From contig NZ_JAYFUM010000006.1 in assembly GCF_034929435.1 (NCBI RefSeq), forward strand, positions 1-64,000: 64,000 nucleotides of DNA, read 5' to 3'. Positions 34,967-44,001 of the stretch are shown here, piece after piece (position 1 is the first letter of the stretch; each line of letters starts with the position of its first letter). The position numbers and the translations under genes are program-made. The notes under the pieces are model-generated. The model did no database searches. It worked only from the letters and a program-made list of their open reading frames with translations, and was not told where the DNA came from. This stretch comes from Arcicella rigui. Its GTDB lineage: Bacteria > Bacteroidota > Bacteroidia > Cytophagales > Spirosomataceae.

Positions 34967-36994
34967 ATGAGAGCTTGTTTACGATTAGCCACTCTTACGC
35001 TATTTCAAACAGTGTTTGCACTGAGTTTGAATGCTCAAAAAATAGTTCAGCCCGCACTCGGCAAACGTAGTGTGGCTTTGCTTAAAGTAAAGAATTTTGA
35101 ATTTAAAGATTTAAACAAAAACGGTAAATTAGACCAGTACGAAGATTGGCGTTTACCGATTGACGTAAGAGTAAAGGATTTGGTGAAGCAAATGACTTTA
35201 GAGGAAAAAATCGGCTTTATGGTGATTAGTACTACTCGTTTGGCAGGTGATTATTCTTTCCAACCAAATGCTCCAAAAGCTGAAATCTCAAGTGGTTTCA
35301 ACGAAGAAGATTTGATGCAACCTATCAATATGTTTACTCGTAAACCTTTGCCAGTACCAACGATGTCGGCGGCTGGAACTACCAAAGGCGTTATGAATTT
35401 TCATTTGCGTCACTTTATTTTAAGAGCCAACACCAGTGCAAAAATCATGGCTGAGTGGTCGAATAATTTACAAGCTCTGTGCGAAAGCTCAAGATTGGGA
35501 ATTCCTGCCGTAGTAGCTTCTAATCCACGCAATCACGTAACGATTGATGCTTCTATTGGTTTGAGTGTTGGGACAACAGTTTTCTCGAAATGGCCCGGAG
35601 AATTAGGTTTAGCCGCCATGCGTGATTTAAAACTTACTCGTGAATTTGCAGAAATTGCTGGAAAAGAATGGTCGGCAGTTGGTTTACGCAAAGGCTATAT
35701 GTACATGGCAGATTTATCGACCGAACCACGTTGGCAAAGAATTGAAGGTACTTTTGGCGAAAATGCGGATTTAGCTTCCGACATGATTCGTGAAATTGTA
35801 CTGGGTTTTCAAGGAGTAAAATTGGGTAAAAACTCGGTAGCAATGACAACCAAGCACTTTCCGGGCGGTGGACCACAAGTAGGAGGACAGGATTCGCACT
35901 TCGATTGGGGAAAAAATGCTCATTATCCTGGTGGAATGTTTGAATATCACTTAAAACCTTTCAAAGCGGCAATTGCGGCAGGTACTTCTTCTATCATGCC
36001 TTATTACTCTGCTCCAAAAGGTAAAGAATTTGAAGAAGTAGGTTTTTCTTATAACAAAGCCATTATTCAAGATTTGTTAAGAAAGCAATTAGGATTCAAA
36101 GGCATTATCAATTCTGATACAGGACCAATTGATATGATGCCTTGGGGCGTTGAGAATCTAACGATTTTGGAACGTTATCAAAAAGCCATTAATGCAGGAG
36201 TAGATATTTTTTCAGGAAGTGCTGACCCTTCATTATTGTTAGAGACTGTGAAAAAAGGCATGGTTTCGGAAGAAAGAATCAATGAATCAATTACTCGATT
36301 ACTTCGTGAAAAGTTTCAATTAGGTTTGTTTGAAAACCCTTATGTGGACGTAGAAGCTGCTGTGAAAACGGTTGGCAATGCTGATTTTCAGAAAAAAGGC
36401 GATTTAGCATTAAGAAAATCAATTGTATTGTTGCGTAATGAGGACAAACTTTTGCCAATTGCTAAAAAATCGGCGAATCCAACGAAAGTATATTTTGAAA
36501 CGTATTACGATAATGGAAGAACCAAAAATCCTATTACTGTTAATAGACCCAATGTCAAGAATGCTAATATTGAATTTGTAGGAAGTAAAGAAGAAGCAGA
36601 TGTGGTGTTACTTTGGTTGATTCCGAATGGTGGAAGTTTGTTTACTTCACAAGGTAAACCAATTGAATTGAGTTTGTCGAAAAATAAAATTGATGTTGCT
36701 CATGTCAACGAAATTATTCAAGCAAAACCAACAATTGTAGCTATCAATTTTACAAATCCTTGGGTGATTGACGAAATAGGAGGGGGCAATCTAAAATCAG
36801 TTTTAGCCACTTTTGGCACAACAAGCGAAGCTTTAATTGACGTTGTGACAGGGGCTTTCAATCCAACAGGCAAAATGCCTTTTACAACACCTGTTTCTGA
36901 AAAAGTAGTTGCAGAAAATCAATCAGACGTACCGGGATATTTAAAACCTAAAGGCTATGCTTTATTTAAGTTTGGCGAAGGAATTAGTTATTAA
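34967..36994 (+). CDS. Second GH3 family beta-glycosidase, exported
   Basis: 675 aa. A signal peptide (MRACLRLATLTLFQTVFALSLNAQ) and the same EF-hand-like loop DLNKNGKLDQYE (48-59) as the first GH3 are present, showing the two are paralogues. The GH3 motifs are MTLEEKIGFMVISTT, IPAVVASNPRNH, MTTKHFPGGGPQVGGQDSHFD and GIINSDTGPIDM with the likely nucleophile D384. It is about 100 aa shorter than its neighbour, mostly in the C-terminal part. Paired secreted GH3 enzymes may attack different linkages of the same glycoside. A strong terminator follows at 37007-37036. Confidence 0.92.
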   Translation: MRACLRLATLTLFQTVFALSLNAQKIVQPALGKRSVALLKVKNFEFKDLNKNGKLDQYEDWRLPIDVRVKDLVKQMTLEEKIGFMVISTTRLAGDYSFQPNAPKAEISSGFNEEDLMQPINMFTRKPLPVPTMSAAGTTKGVMNFHLRHFILRANTSAKIMAEWSNNLQALCESSRLGIPAVVASNPRNHVTIDASIGLSVGTTVFSKWPGELGLAAMRDLKLTREFAEIAGKEWSAVGLRKGYMYMADLSTEPRWQRIEGTFGENADLASDMIREIVLGFQGVKLGKNSVAMTTKHFPGGGPQVGGQDSHFDWGKNAHYPGGMFEYHLKPFKAAIAAGTSSIMPYYSAPKGKEFEEVGFSYNKAIIQDLLRKQLGFKGIINSDTGPIDMMPWGVENLTILERYQKAINAGVDIFSGSADPSLLLETVKKGMVSEERINESITRLLREKFQLGLFENPYVDVEAAVKTVGNADFQKKGDLALRKSIVLLRNEDKLLPIAKKSANPTKVYFETYYDNGRTKNPITVNRPNVKNANIEFVGSKEEADVVLLWLIPNGGSLFTSQGKPIELSLSKNKIDVAHVNEIIQAKPTIVAINFTNPWVIDEIGGGNLKSVLATFGTTSEALIDVVTGAFNPTGKMPFTTPVSEKVVAENQSDVPGYLKPKGYALFKFGEGISY

Positions 36995-37006
36995 TTGAAA
37001 TAAAAA

Positions 37007-37036
37007 GGGACTCAAAACAAACCCGTTTTGAGTCCC
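37007..37036 (+). terminator. Terminator after the second GH3 gene
   Basis: GGGACTCAAAAC (37007-37018) and GTTTTGAGTCCC (37025-37036) form a perfect 12-bp stem with a 6-nt loop. Confidence 0.85.
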
Positions 37037-37181
37037 AAAATATACAAATCTTTATTAAAAACATTTAAAATTTTATCGTAAAAACGAAGTCAATTGTGAG
37101 TCTTTCAACGGATGTCACCTTGGCTTTGCCTTGTCCTTACTTAATCAATCACAATCAATTTTCAATTAAAAATTATCAATC

Positions 37182-38606
37182 ATGATGAACAAAAAACTCT
37201 TTTTATTGCTCTGTTTGGCAGTACATTTTGTGCATGCACAAAAGAAACAGCCCTTTTTATGGGGCGTTGCTACTGCCGCATATCAAGTAGATGGCAATTA
37301 TCAAGTGGATGGAAAAGGGGAATCTAAATGGGATTTTCTAACCAACAAAGTAGGCATTACACAATTTACGATTGGCGAAAAACAAACGGGAAATGTGGCA
37401 ATTAATATGTACGACCGCAAGCAGTATTTGAAAGATATTGAACTAATGAAGGAATTGGGCATAAATGCTTATCGGATGTCTTTGGATTGGTCACGAATTA
37501 TTCCAGATGGAGTGGGAGCGGTAAATGAAAAGGCTTTGGCTCATTACGACCAACTTTTTGATGATTTACTCGCCGCTGGTATCGAGCCTTTGGTGACGAT
37601 TTATCACTTCGATTATCCTGCGGTTTTATTGCAAAAAGGCGGTTGGGGAAATCCTGAGATGGAAAATTGGTATTATAATTATGCTTCTGTGGTGATTAAT
37701 CGTTTTGGAAAGAAAATTAAAAATTTCATTACTTTCAACGAACCTTATATTGAGTTTTTTCTGGTAGAAAATATGCTGAATGCTCAGAATAATAAATTGC
37801 CAGAAAAAGAATATTATATGAGCCAAATGCAAAAAGCTCATCGCCAGTTGATTGCCAATGCCAGAGTGATAAAACTTTACCATGATTTAAAACTGAAAGG
37901 ACAAATTGGGATTGTATTGAATGTAAACCCTGCTGCTCCGTGGGACGAGAAAAAAGTAGCAGACCAAAAAGCGGCTGATTTTCAGGATGTTCTGATAAAT
38001 GGTTTGTTTTTAGACCCACTTTACAAAGGCAAATATCCAAAAGTAGCATTAGATTCTTTGGCGAAATATAATCCAAGCTTTAAGCCAAGTACCGAAGAAA
38101 TGGCATTTATTGGGGCAAATAAACCAGACTTTTTAGGCATTAATTTTTACGCTCCTGCCATCGTAAAAGGCGAAGATTCTGCCATGTCTTTGAAATGGTT
38201 AGACAATAATCCTGATGAAGTAAAATCAAATGTTGGGCCTGTCAGACCAGAGTATTTATACAAAATGTTAATGCGTTTAAAAAATGATTATGGCAATCCA
38301 CGAGTGATTATTACAGAAAATGGGACTGGTTTTGTCTCGGAAGATGTAAAAGTAAACGGAAAAATCAACGACCCATTGAGAACTGATTATATCAAACGCC
38401 ATGTAGAATGGGCTTTGAAAGCGAAAAAAGAAGGCGTAAATCTCTTTGGCTACACGGTTTGGAGCGGCTGGGACAATTTTGAATGGGTTTCAGGTTACAC
38501 CAAACGCTTGGGCTTGATTTACGTAGATTTCGCCACGCAAGAACGCACGCCAAAACAAAGTTTTTACGAGTATCAAAAAATAATTAAAGAAAATAGGAGC
38601 TTTTAG
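37182..38606 (+). CDS. GH1 family beta-glucosidase, exported
   Basis: 474 aa. A signal peptide (MMNKKLFLLLCLAVHFVHAQ) is unusual for GH1, most bacterial members being cytoplasmic. The domain shows FLWGVATAAYQVDGNYQVDGKGESKWD, the acid/base FITFNEP with E187, the nucleophile VIITENGTGF with E379, and WSGWDNFEW of the sugar subsite. The reaction is retaining hydrolysis of beta-glucosides, including aryl-glucosides in many members. It works with the two GH3 enzymes outside the cytoplasm to release aglycone and sugar. Confidence 0.93.
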   Translation: MMNKKLFLLLCLAVHFVHAQKKQPFLWGVATAAYQVDGNYQVDGKGESKWDFLTNKVGITQFTIGEKQTGNVAINMYDRKQYLKDIELMKELGINAYRMSLDWSRIIPDGVGAVNEKALAHYDQLFDDLLAAGIEPLVTIYHFDYPAVLLQKGGWGNPEMENWYYNYASVVINRFGKKIKNFITFNEPYIEFFLVENMLNAQNNKLPEKEYYMSQMQKAHRQLIANARVIKLYHDLKLKGQIGIVLNVNPAAPWDEKKVADQKAADFQDVLINGLFLDPLYKGKYPKVALDSLAKYNPSFKPSTEEMAFIGANKPDFLGINFYAPAIVKGEDSAMSLKWLDNNPDEVKSNVGPVRPEYLYKMLMRLKNDYGNPRVIITENGTGFVSEDVKVNGKINDPLRTDYIKRHVEWALKAKKEGVNLFGYTVWSGWDNFEWVSGYTKRLGLIYVDFATQERTPKQSFYEYQKIIKENRSF

Positions 38607-38718
38607 CTATGAGCGATGAGCTTTGAGCTTTTTTCTACCATGAATATTAAACTCAAGACACATCGCTTAGAGTAAAAAAGCCAACAACTCAAAGCTCAAG
38701 GCTCACAGCTTATAAATT
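38598..38718. repeat. Simple-word inverted repeat after the GH1 gene
   Basis: GAGCTTTTAGCTATGAGC ... TGAGCTTTGAGCTTTTTT on the left and AACTCAAAGCTCAAGGCTCACAGCTTATAA on the right give a loose hairpin overlapping the GH1 stop. It uses the same words as 31881-32034. Confidence 0.65.
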
Positions 38719-38726
38719 AAAATACC

Positions 38727-41015
38727 ATGACCACCAACAAAACCCTAAAAGAAGAAGCACTTCATTATCATGCCAAAGGTCGTCCGGGCAAAATTGAAGT
38801 AATTCCCTCTAAAGAAACAGCGACGCAAAGAGATTTAACCTTAGCTTATTCGCCGGGCGTAGCCGAACCTTGTTTGGCAATTGCTGAAAATCCTGAAGAT
38901 ATTTACAAATACACCGCCAAAGGAAACTTGGTTGCCGTAATTTCAAATGGAACGGCAGTTTTAGGTTTAGGCGACATCGGAGCGGGAGCAAGTAAACCCG
39001 TGATGGAAGGCAAAGGCTTACTCTTTAAAATTTATGCTGATATTGACGTATTTGATTTAGAAATTAATACCAAAAACGTTGACGAATTTGTCAGAACCGT
39101 TAAATTATTAGAACCAACTTTCGGAGGCGTAAATTTAGAAGACATTTCTGCACCAGAATGTTTTGAAATTGAAGAACGCTTAAAAGCCGAAATGGACATT
39201 CCAGTCATGCACGACGACCAACACGGTACGGCAATTATCTCAGCCGCCGCTTTGTTGAATGCTTTGGAATTGGTCGGAAAAGATATTGCCAAAGTAAAAA
39301 TTATCGTCAACGGAGCAGGAGCGTCGGCAAGTTCATGTACAAGATTGTATGTCAGTTTGGGAGCGAGCAAAGAAAATATTTTGATGTTCGATTCAAAAGG
39401 ATTGATTCATCCGAGTAGAACCAATTTAGATGGAAAGAAAAAGGAATTTGCTAACGGAAACTTTCCTGCTGAAATTACTCTAACAGAAGCTTTGGTCGGA
39501 GCAGACGTTTTTGTAGGCTTGTCGAAAGGCAATATTTTGACACAAGAAATGATAAAACCGATGGCGAAAGACTGTATTGTCTTTGCAATGGCAAACCCAA
39601 CGCCAGAAATTCCTTATCATGAAGCAATGGCTGCCCGTAAAGACATAATTTTTGCCACAGGTAGAAGTGATTATCCCAATCAAGTAAATAATGTATTGGG
39701 TTTTCCCTATATTTTTAGAGGTGCTTTAGATGTTCGTTCAAAAGTAATTAACGAAGAAATGAAATTGGCAGCCGTGAAAGCTTTGGCTGCTTTGGCAAAA
39801 AAGCCTGTTCCTGATATTGTAAATATGGCTTATGGCAAAGACAATTTGGTTTTTGGCAAAGAGTACATTATTCCTAAACCCGTTGACCCACGTTTATTAA
39901 CGACGGTAGCACCAGCCGTAGCAAAAGCGGCGATGGACTCGGGTGTGGCAAAATTCCCGATTACTGACTGGGACGCTTACGAAACCCAATTATCAAAACG
40001 TTTGGGCTTGGATAATACTTTGACCAAAGTAATTATCAATAAAGCAAAGCAAAATCCGAAGCGAGTAGTGTTGGCTGATGCGGAAAATTTAGCTGTTTTA
40101 AAAGCAGCCCAGCAAGTAAAAGAAGACGGAATAGCTACGCCAATTTTGCTGGGAAATGTTTCAAAAATCAAACAGTTGATTCAAGATAATTTACTGAATT
40201 TAAGTGATGTAGCCATAATCGACCCGATGTTACCGCAAAATGAAGCTGGAAAAGCAAGACTTGAGAACTACGGAGAATTACTTTTTGCCAAACGTCAGCG
40301 AAAAGGTTTCAACAAAGCCGAGGCTTTTGATGCCATTCGTAGAAGAAATTATTTCGGTTCGATGATGGTAGAAGCTGGCGAAGCAGAAGCCATGATTGGC
40401 GGAACTACTCGGAATTATCCTGATACCGTTCGACCAGCTTTGCAAGTGATTGGCAAACAAGCTGGCGTTAAAAAAGTATCAGGAATGTATATTTTAATGA
40501 GTCGCTTTGGCCCATTATTCTTGGCAGATACCACGGTAAACTTTAATCCAACAGCAGAAGAAATTGTAGAAATTGCAGAATTGGCGGCGAAAGAAGTGGA
40601 AAAATTCAACATTAAACCGAGAATCGCTTTACTAACTTATTCAAACTTTGGCAGTGCCGATGGCGAAGATGCTATTAAAATGCGAAAAGCGGTGGCAATG
40701 TTGAAAGCGAAACATCCAGAAATGATTGTTGATGGCGAAATGCAAGCACATTTACCTTTTGATACAGAATTGTTGAAAGAAAATCATCCTTTCTGTGATT
40801 TGGTCAATGGCGGAGCAAATATTTTACTTTTCCCCAATCTTTCTGCTTCAAACATTGCTTATAATTTAGTAAAAGAAGTGGCTGATATTGAGAAAATTGG
40901 CCCCGTTTTACTCGGACTCAAAAAGCCAGTTCATGTACTTCAACTGGGAAGTACAACTCGTGAAATCGTGAATATGATTGCGATTTCGGTAGTGGACGCA
41001 CAAACGCACAAATAA
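38727..41015 (+). CDS. maeB: NADP-dependent malic enzyme, MaeB type
   Basis: 762 aa. The N-terminal malic enzyme part (about 1-430) includes LAYSPGVAEPCLAIAENPEDIYKYTAKGNLVAVISNGTAVLGLGDIGAGASKPVMEGK and VPVMHDDQHGTA-type metal residues (PVMHDDQHGTAIIS). The C-terminal phosphotransacetylase-like part (about 435-762) is the regulatory domain of MaeB. It converts malate to pyruvate and CO2 with NADPH. Within the island it may drain C4 products of ring cleavage or supply NADPH to the monooxygenase; it could also be a housekeeping gene caught in the island. Confidence 0.93.
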   Translation: MTTNKTLKEEALHYHAKGRPGKIEVIPSKETATQRDLTLAYSPGVAEPCLAIAENPEDIYKYTAKGNLVAVISNGTAVLGLGDIGAGASKPVMEGKGLLFKIYADIDVFDLEINTKNVDEFVRTVKLLEPTFGGVNLEDISAPECFEIEERLKAEMDIPVMHDDQHGTAIISAAALLNALELVGKDIAKVKIIVNGAGASASSCTRLYVSLGASKENILMFDSKGLIHPSRTNLDGKKKEFANGNFPAEITLTEALVGADVFVGLSKGNILTQEMIKPMAKDCIVFAMANPTPEIPYHEAMAARKDIIFATGRSDYPNQVNNVLGFPYIFRGALDVRSKVINEEMKLAAVKALAALAKKPVPDIVNMAYGKDNLVFGKEYIIPKPVDPRLLTTVAPAVAKAAMDSGVAKFPITDWDAYETQLSKRLGLDNTLTKVIINKAKQNPKRVVLADAENLAVLKAAQQVKEDGIATPILLGNVSKIKQLIQDNLLNLSDVAIIDPMLPQNEAGKARLENYGELLFAKRQRKGFNKAEAFDAIRRRNYFGSMMVEAGEAEAMIGGTTRNYPDTVRPALQVIGKQAGVKKVSGMYILMSRFGPLFLADTTVNFNPTAEEIVEIAELAAKEVEKFNIKPRIALLTYSNFGSADGEDAIKMRKAVAMLKAKHPEMIVDGEMQAHLPFDTELLKENHPFCDLVNGGANILLFPNLSASNIAYNLVKEVADIEKIGPVLLGLKKPVHVLQLGSTTREIVNMIAISVVDAQTHK

Positions 41016-41033
41016 TCCAAAAATTCGGTATCA

Positions 41034-41074
41034 GTGAATAGAAATTGATATTTTTTCAGTCAATTTCTATTCAC
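41034..41074 (+). terminator. Terminator after maeB
   Basis: GTGAATAGAAATTGA (41034-41048) and TCAATTTCTATTCAC (41060-41074) form a perfect 15-bp stem with an 11-nt loop. Confidence 0.85.
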
Positions 41075-41079
41075 AAGTA

Positions 41080-41143
41080 TTGATATTGAATAATATTGGC
41101 TTCTTTTTGAATAACAATAAAATATAATTTAAACATAATTTTG
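41080..41143 (+). promoter_or_regulatory. Putative AraC operator and promoter of the HisD-like gene
   Basis: Half-sites TATTGAAT (41084-41091) and TTTTGAAT (41105-41112) are 21 bases apart, then 23 bases to TAATTTTG (41136-41143), a full -7 consensus. About 31 of 38 bases match the site at 27664. It lies 92 bases before the start codon. Confidence 0.7.
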
Positions 41144-41235
41144 TTGTATTAAATACAGACCCAAAAGAGGCTTGAAAAATCATAAACAGTTCAATTTTTT
41201 GATTTTTATAAGTATCTAAAAGAAATATTATAATA

Positions 41236-42513
41236 ATGATTCAGCAAATCAAGAAAGGCATTACTTATGCCGAAAGTAAAGAAGCCGACTTAAAAGTACG
41301 TGCTTTGGTAGAATCCATGTTGGAAAATGTGGCTCAGAATGGCGACAAAGCCGTGAGAGAATATTCTGAAAAATTGGATAAATGGTCGCCCGAAAAATTC
41401 AGAATTAGTGCAGAAGAAGCTGAGGCTATTGTGGCAAGTTTACCCGAACAAGTAATTAATGACATCAAATTTGCTCAAACGCAAATTAGAAATTTTGCCC
41501 AAATTCAACGTGAAGCCATCAAGGATGTTGAAGTAGAAACCTTGCCAGGGGTTTTCTTGGGACACAAAAATATTCCTGTAAATTCAGTAGGTTGTTATGT
41601 GCCGGGTGGTCGTTATCCAATGGTTGCGTCAGCCCACATGAGCGTCCTGACGGCAAAAGTTGCAGGCGTAAAAAGAGTAATTGCTTGCACGCCACCCATC
41701 AATGGAGAAATTCCGAAGGCAACCATTGCTGCAATGTACTTGGCTGGTGCTGACGAAATTTATTTATTAGGCGGTGTTCAAGCCATTGCGATGATGGCTT
41801 TGGGAACTGAAACCGTAGCTTCAGTTGATATGTTAGTCGGGCCGGGAAATGCTTATGTTGCCGAAGCGAAGCGACAATTATTTGGAAAAGTAGGGATTGA
41901 TTTATTCGCTGGGCCGACAGAAACTTTAGTAATTGCTGACGATACTTGCGACGTAGAAATGTGTGCTACTGACCTTTTAGGACAAGCAGAACACGGCCCA
42001 ACTTCACCAGCTGTACTTTTAACTACCAGTAAAACAATTGCATTAGGAATCGAAGAAGAAATCCAGAGACAACTAAAAGTATTGCCAACGGCTGATATTG
42101 CAAGTGTTTCTTGGAGAGATTACGGACAAGTAATTTTGGTAGATACCGTCGAAGAATTAATTGCAGAAGCCGACCGCATCGCCAGCGAACACGTACAAGT
42201 AATGACGGAAAACCCTCGTGAGTTTTTGGAAAAAATGACCAATTACGGCGGTTTGTTTTTAGGAGCAAGAACCAACGTAGCTTTTGGCGATAAAGTAATT
42301 GGTACAAACCATACTTTACCAACTAAAGAGGCAGCTCGTTATACAGGCGGTCTCTGGGTTGGAAAATTCTTGAAAACTTGTACTTATCAAGAGATTAAGA
42401 CAGATGAAGCCAGTGCTTTAATTGGCGAATACTGTTCAAGATTATGTGCCATTGAAAACTTTGCAGGACACCAAGAGCAAGCTGATTTAAGAGTAAGAAG
42501 ATACGGGAAATGA
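41236..42513 (+). CDS. HisD-family NAD-dependent dehydrogenase, catabolic subgroup
   Basis: 425 aa. HisD-fold motifs: VGCYVPGGRYPMVASAHMSVLTAKVAGV, MLVGPGNAYVAEAKRQLFGKVGIDLFAGPTETLVIADDT, LLGQAEHGPTSPAVLLTT and SEHVQVMTENPREFLEKMTNYGGLFLGARTNVAFGDKVIGTNHTLPT. Biosynthetic HisD usually reads AGPSE and QAEHDP. The AGPTE, QAEHGPTSPA and GTNHTLPTKEAARYTGG forms fit the catabolic branch that includes sulfopropanediol dehydrogenase (HpsN). No other his gene is near. It probably oxidises a primary or secondary alcohol to an acid or ketone in the island's pathway. It is the first gene after an AraC-type site. Confidence 0.8.
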   Translation: MIQQIKKGITYAESKEADLKVRALVESMLENVAQNGDKAVREYSEKLDKWSPEKFRISAEEAEAIVASLPEQVINDIKFAQTQIRNFAQIQREAIKDVEVETLPGVFLGHKNIPVNSVGCYVPGGRYPMVASAHMSVLTAKVAGVKRVIACTPPINGEIPKATIAAMYLAGADEIYLLGGVQAIAMMALGTETVASVDMLVGPGNAYVAEAKRQLFGKVGIDLFAGPTETLVIADDTCDVEMCATDLLGQAEHGPTSPAVLLTTSKTIALGIEEEIQRQLKVLPTADIASVSWRDYGQVILVDTVEELIAEADRIASEHVQVMTENPREFLEKMTNYGGLFLGARTNVAFGDKVIGTNHTLPTKEAARYTGGLWVGKFLKTCTYQEIKTDEASALIGEYCSRLCAIENFAGHQEQADLRVRRYGK

Positions 42514-42600
42514 TTTTGGAAATCGGATTTCAGATGTTGAAATTTAGTCTGTTGGCAATCTTATAAATGACACAGAGGAACACAGAGAATACAAATAGCT

Positions 42601-42634
42601 TCACAGAGAAATATTGAAAAGATACTCTGTGAAA
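42601..42634. repeat. CACAGAG-word hairpin between HisD-like and SDR genes
   Basis: TTCACAGAG (42601-42609) pairs with CTCTGTGAA (42626-42634); further CACAGAG and CTCTGT words lie from 42572 to 42664. This is another low-complexity inverted repeat filling the gap 42514-42719. Confidence 0.7.
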
Positions 42635-42719
42635 CTCAATAAAAGCTCTGTTAAACTCTGTGAAAAAAAACGTCCAACAGATAGTGCATTAACAAGATTA
42701 ACAATCATTACATATTTCA

Positions 42720-43457
42720 ATGACAAATAATAAAACAGTTTTAGTAACAGGTGGAGCAGGAGGTATTGGTTCGGCAATTTGTAGAAAATTTGCTGAGGCT
42801 GGTTACGCTGTTATTATTACTTATAACGGAAATCTTGAAAAGGCTGAAAAGCTTTGTAATTCGCTGGTAGGAGAGGGGCATTCAGTTTTTCATGCTCCTG
42901 TAAATGATGCCAAACGTTTATCGGAATTAGCTGATTTTGTAGAAAATAAGTATGGAAAATTAGATGTTTTGGTGAACAATGCAGGCATTACAACACCCGT
43001 AGCACACAATGATTTAGACGGATTGACGGATGAGTGGATTGACCGAATTTTTGAAACCAATGTACGAGGTACTTTCGCAATGATTCGAGCTTGTAAAGCT
43101 TTGTTATTGAAAAGTAAAGATGCTTTGGTAGTGAATATTTCTTCGGTAGCTGCGATTTCTGGCGTTGGAAGTAATGTTGCTTACTGTGCCTCCAAAGCGG
43201 CGATTGATAGCATTACTCGTTCATTAGCTCGTGCTTTAGCCCCTAACATTCGGGTTGTTTCGGTTTCTCCGGGTTGGGTTTTGGGCGAATACACCAAAAA
43301 TATCGACCCACAATATTTACAAACGCAAATCGACAAAACGCCTTTAGGTCGCTTGGCAATTGCCGAAGATGTAGCCAATACGGTTTTTGTTTTAACAACG
43401 CATCTTACTTTTACTACGGGAAGTATTATTCCTGTGGATGGAGGAAGGCTTTTGTAA
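42720..43457 (+). CDS. SDR family oxidoreductase (1)
   Basis: 245 aa. The cofactor loop is TGGAGGIG (11-18); NNAG appears in VLVNNAGITTPVA; the catalytic Ser is in VNISSVAAISG; YxxxK is YCASKAAID; the C-terminus ends SIIPVDGGRLL. It is a classical NAD(P)-dependent SDR, FabG-like by sequence but without any fatty-acid genes nearby. It probably oxidises or reduces a hydroxyl/keto group of the island's substrate. It follows the HisD-like gene on the same strand after a repeat-filled 206-base gap. Confidence 0.88.
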   Translation: MTNNKTVLVTGGAGGIGSAICRKFAEAGYAVIITYNGNLEKAEKLCNSLVGEGHSVFHAPVNDAKRLSELADFVENKYGKLDVLVNNAGITTPVAHNDLDGLTDEWIDRIFETNVRGTFAMIRACKALLLKSKDALVVNISSVAAISGVGSNVAYCASKAAIDSITRSLARALAPNIRVVSVSPGWVLGEYTKNIDPQYLQTQIDKTPLGRLAIAEDVANTVFVLTTHLTFTTGSIIPVDGGRLL

Positions 43458-43584
43458 TGATGAGTTATGAGATATGAATTATGAGTTTTGGTTTTTAGTT
43501 AAACAACGATACAATGCAATTGATATTTTTTGGTAAACATTTGATAATTAAATAGTTAAAATACCAATCACTCTTATTTAGAAT

Positions 43585-43881
43585 ATGATTTTAGAACTTG
43601 TAACCTTAGATATTAAAGCCGAAAGCAATGCTGAATTTGAAGCGAATTTAGCAAAAGCGATGAAGGTAATTTCACAGTCAAATGGTTTTATCAGTATTGA
43701 TGTAAGACATTGTATTGAAGAAGTAAATCGCTATGTACTTTTGATTCATTGGCAAACGCTTGAAGACCATACCGTTGGTTTTAGAACTTCGGAATTATTC
43801 ACACAATGGCGTGCTTTGATTGGCCCATTTTTTCTGAATCCGCCTTTTGTGCAACACTTTGAACTTAAAAATTTAGAGTAA
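43585..43881 (+). CDS. Antibiotic biosynthesis monooxygenase (ABM) domain protein
   Basis: 98 aa. One ABM ferredoxin-like fold: LELVTLDIKAESNAEFEANLAKAMKVISQSNGFISIDVRHCIEEVNRYVLLIHWQTLEDHTVGFRTSELFTQWRALIGPFF. The pattern NRYVLLIHWQTLEDH is the typical central strand-helix. Such small dimeric proteins include cofactor-free quinol monooxygenases (YgiN type). Among aromatic catabolic genes a role in oxidising a hydroquinone or relieving quinone stress is plausible; the sequence alone cannot separate that from other ABM roles. Confidence 0.8.
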   Translation: MILELVTLDIKAESNAEFEANLAKAMKVISQSNGFISIDVRHCIEEVNRYVLLIHWQTLEDHTVGFRTSELFTQWRALIGPFFLNPPFVQHFELKNLE

Positions 43882-43921
43882 ACTATTTTTTTAGTTTAAA
43901 AAAGTAAAAACTAAATATACA

Positions 43922-43952
43922 TTGATGGCATGACTTAAAGGCATGCCATCAA
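43922..43952. repeat. Perfect hairpin between the ABM and SMP-30 genes
   Basis: TTGATGGCATG (43922-43932) pairs with CATGCCATCAA (43942-43952) around a 9-nt loop; no U-tract follows. From about 43963 on, AAATC-type words run up to the next start codon. Confidence 0.6.
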
Positions 43953-44001
43953 TCAAGAATGAGCTGAAACCCGAAATCTGAAGACCAAAATCAAAAATCC
44001 A

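Noticed and set aside
39032..39370. Antisense open frames within malic enzyme, HisD-like and GH3 genes
   Set aside because: They lie opposite long conserved coding regions, lack starts or domains, and have compositions expected of shadow frames.
41236..42513. Histidine biosynthesis gene hisD
   Set aside because: No his genes nearby, catabolic-type motifs, and an AraC-type site upstream; reported as a HisD-family catabolic dehydrogenase instead.
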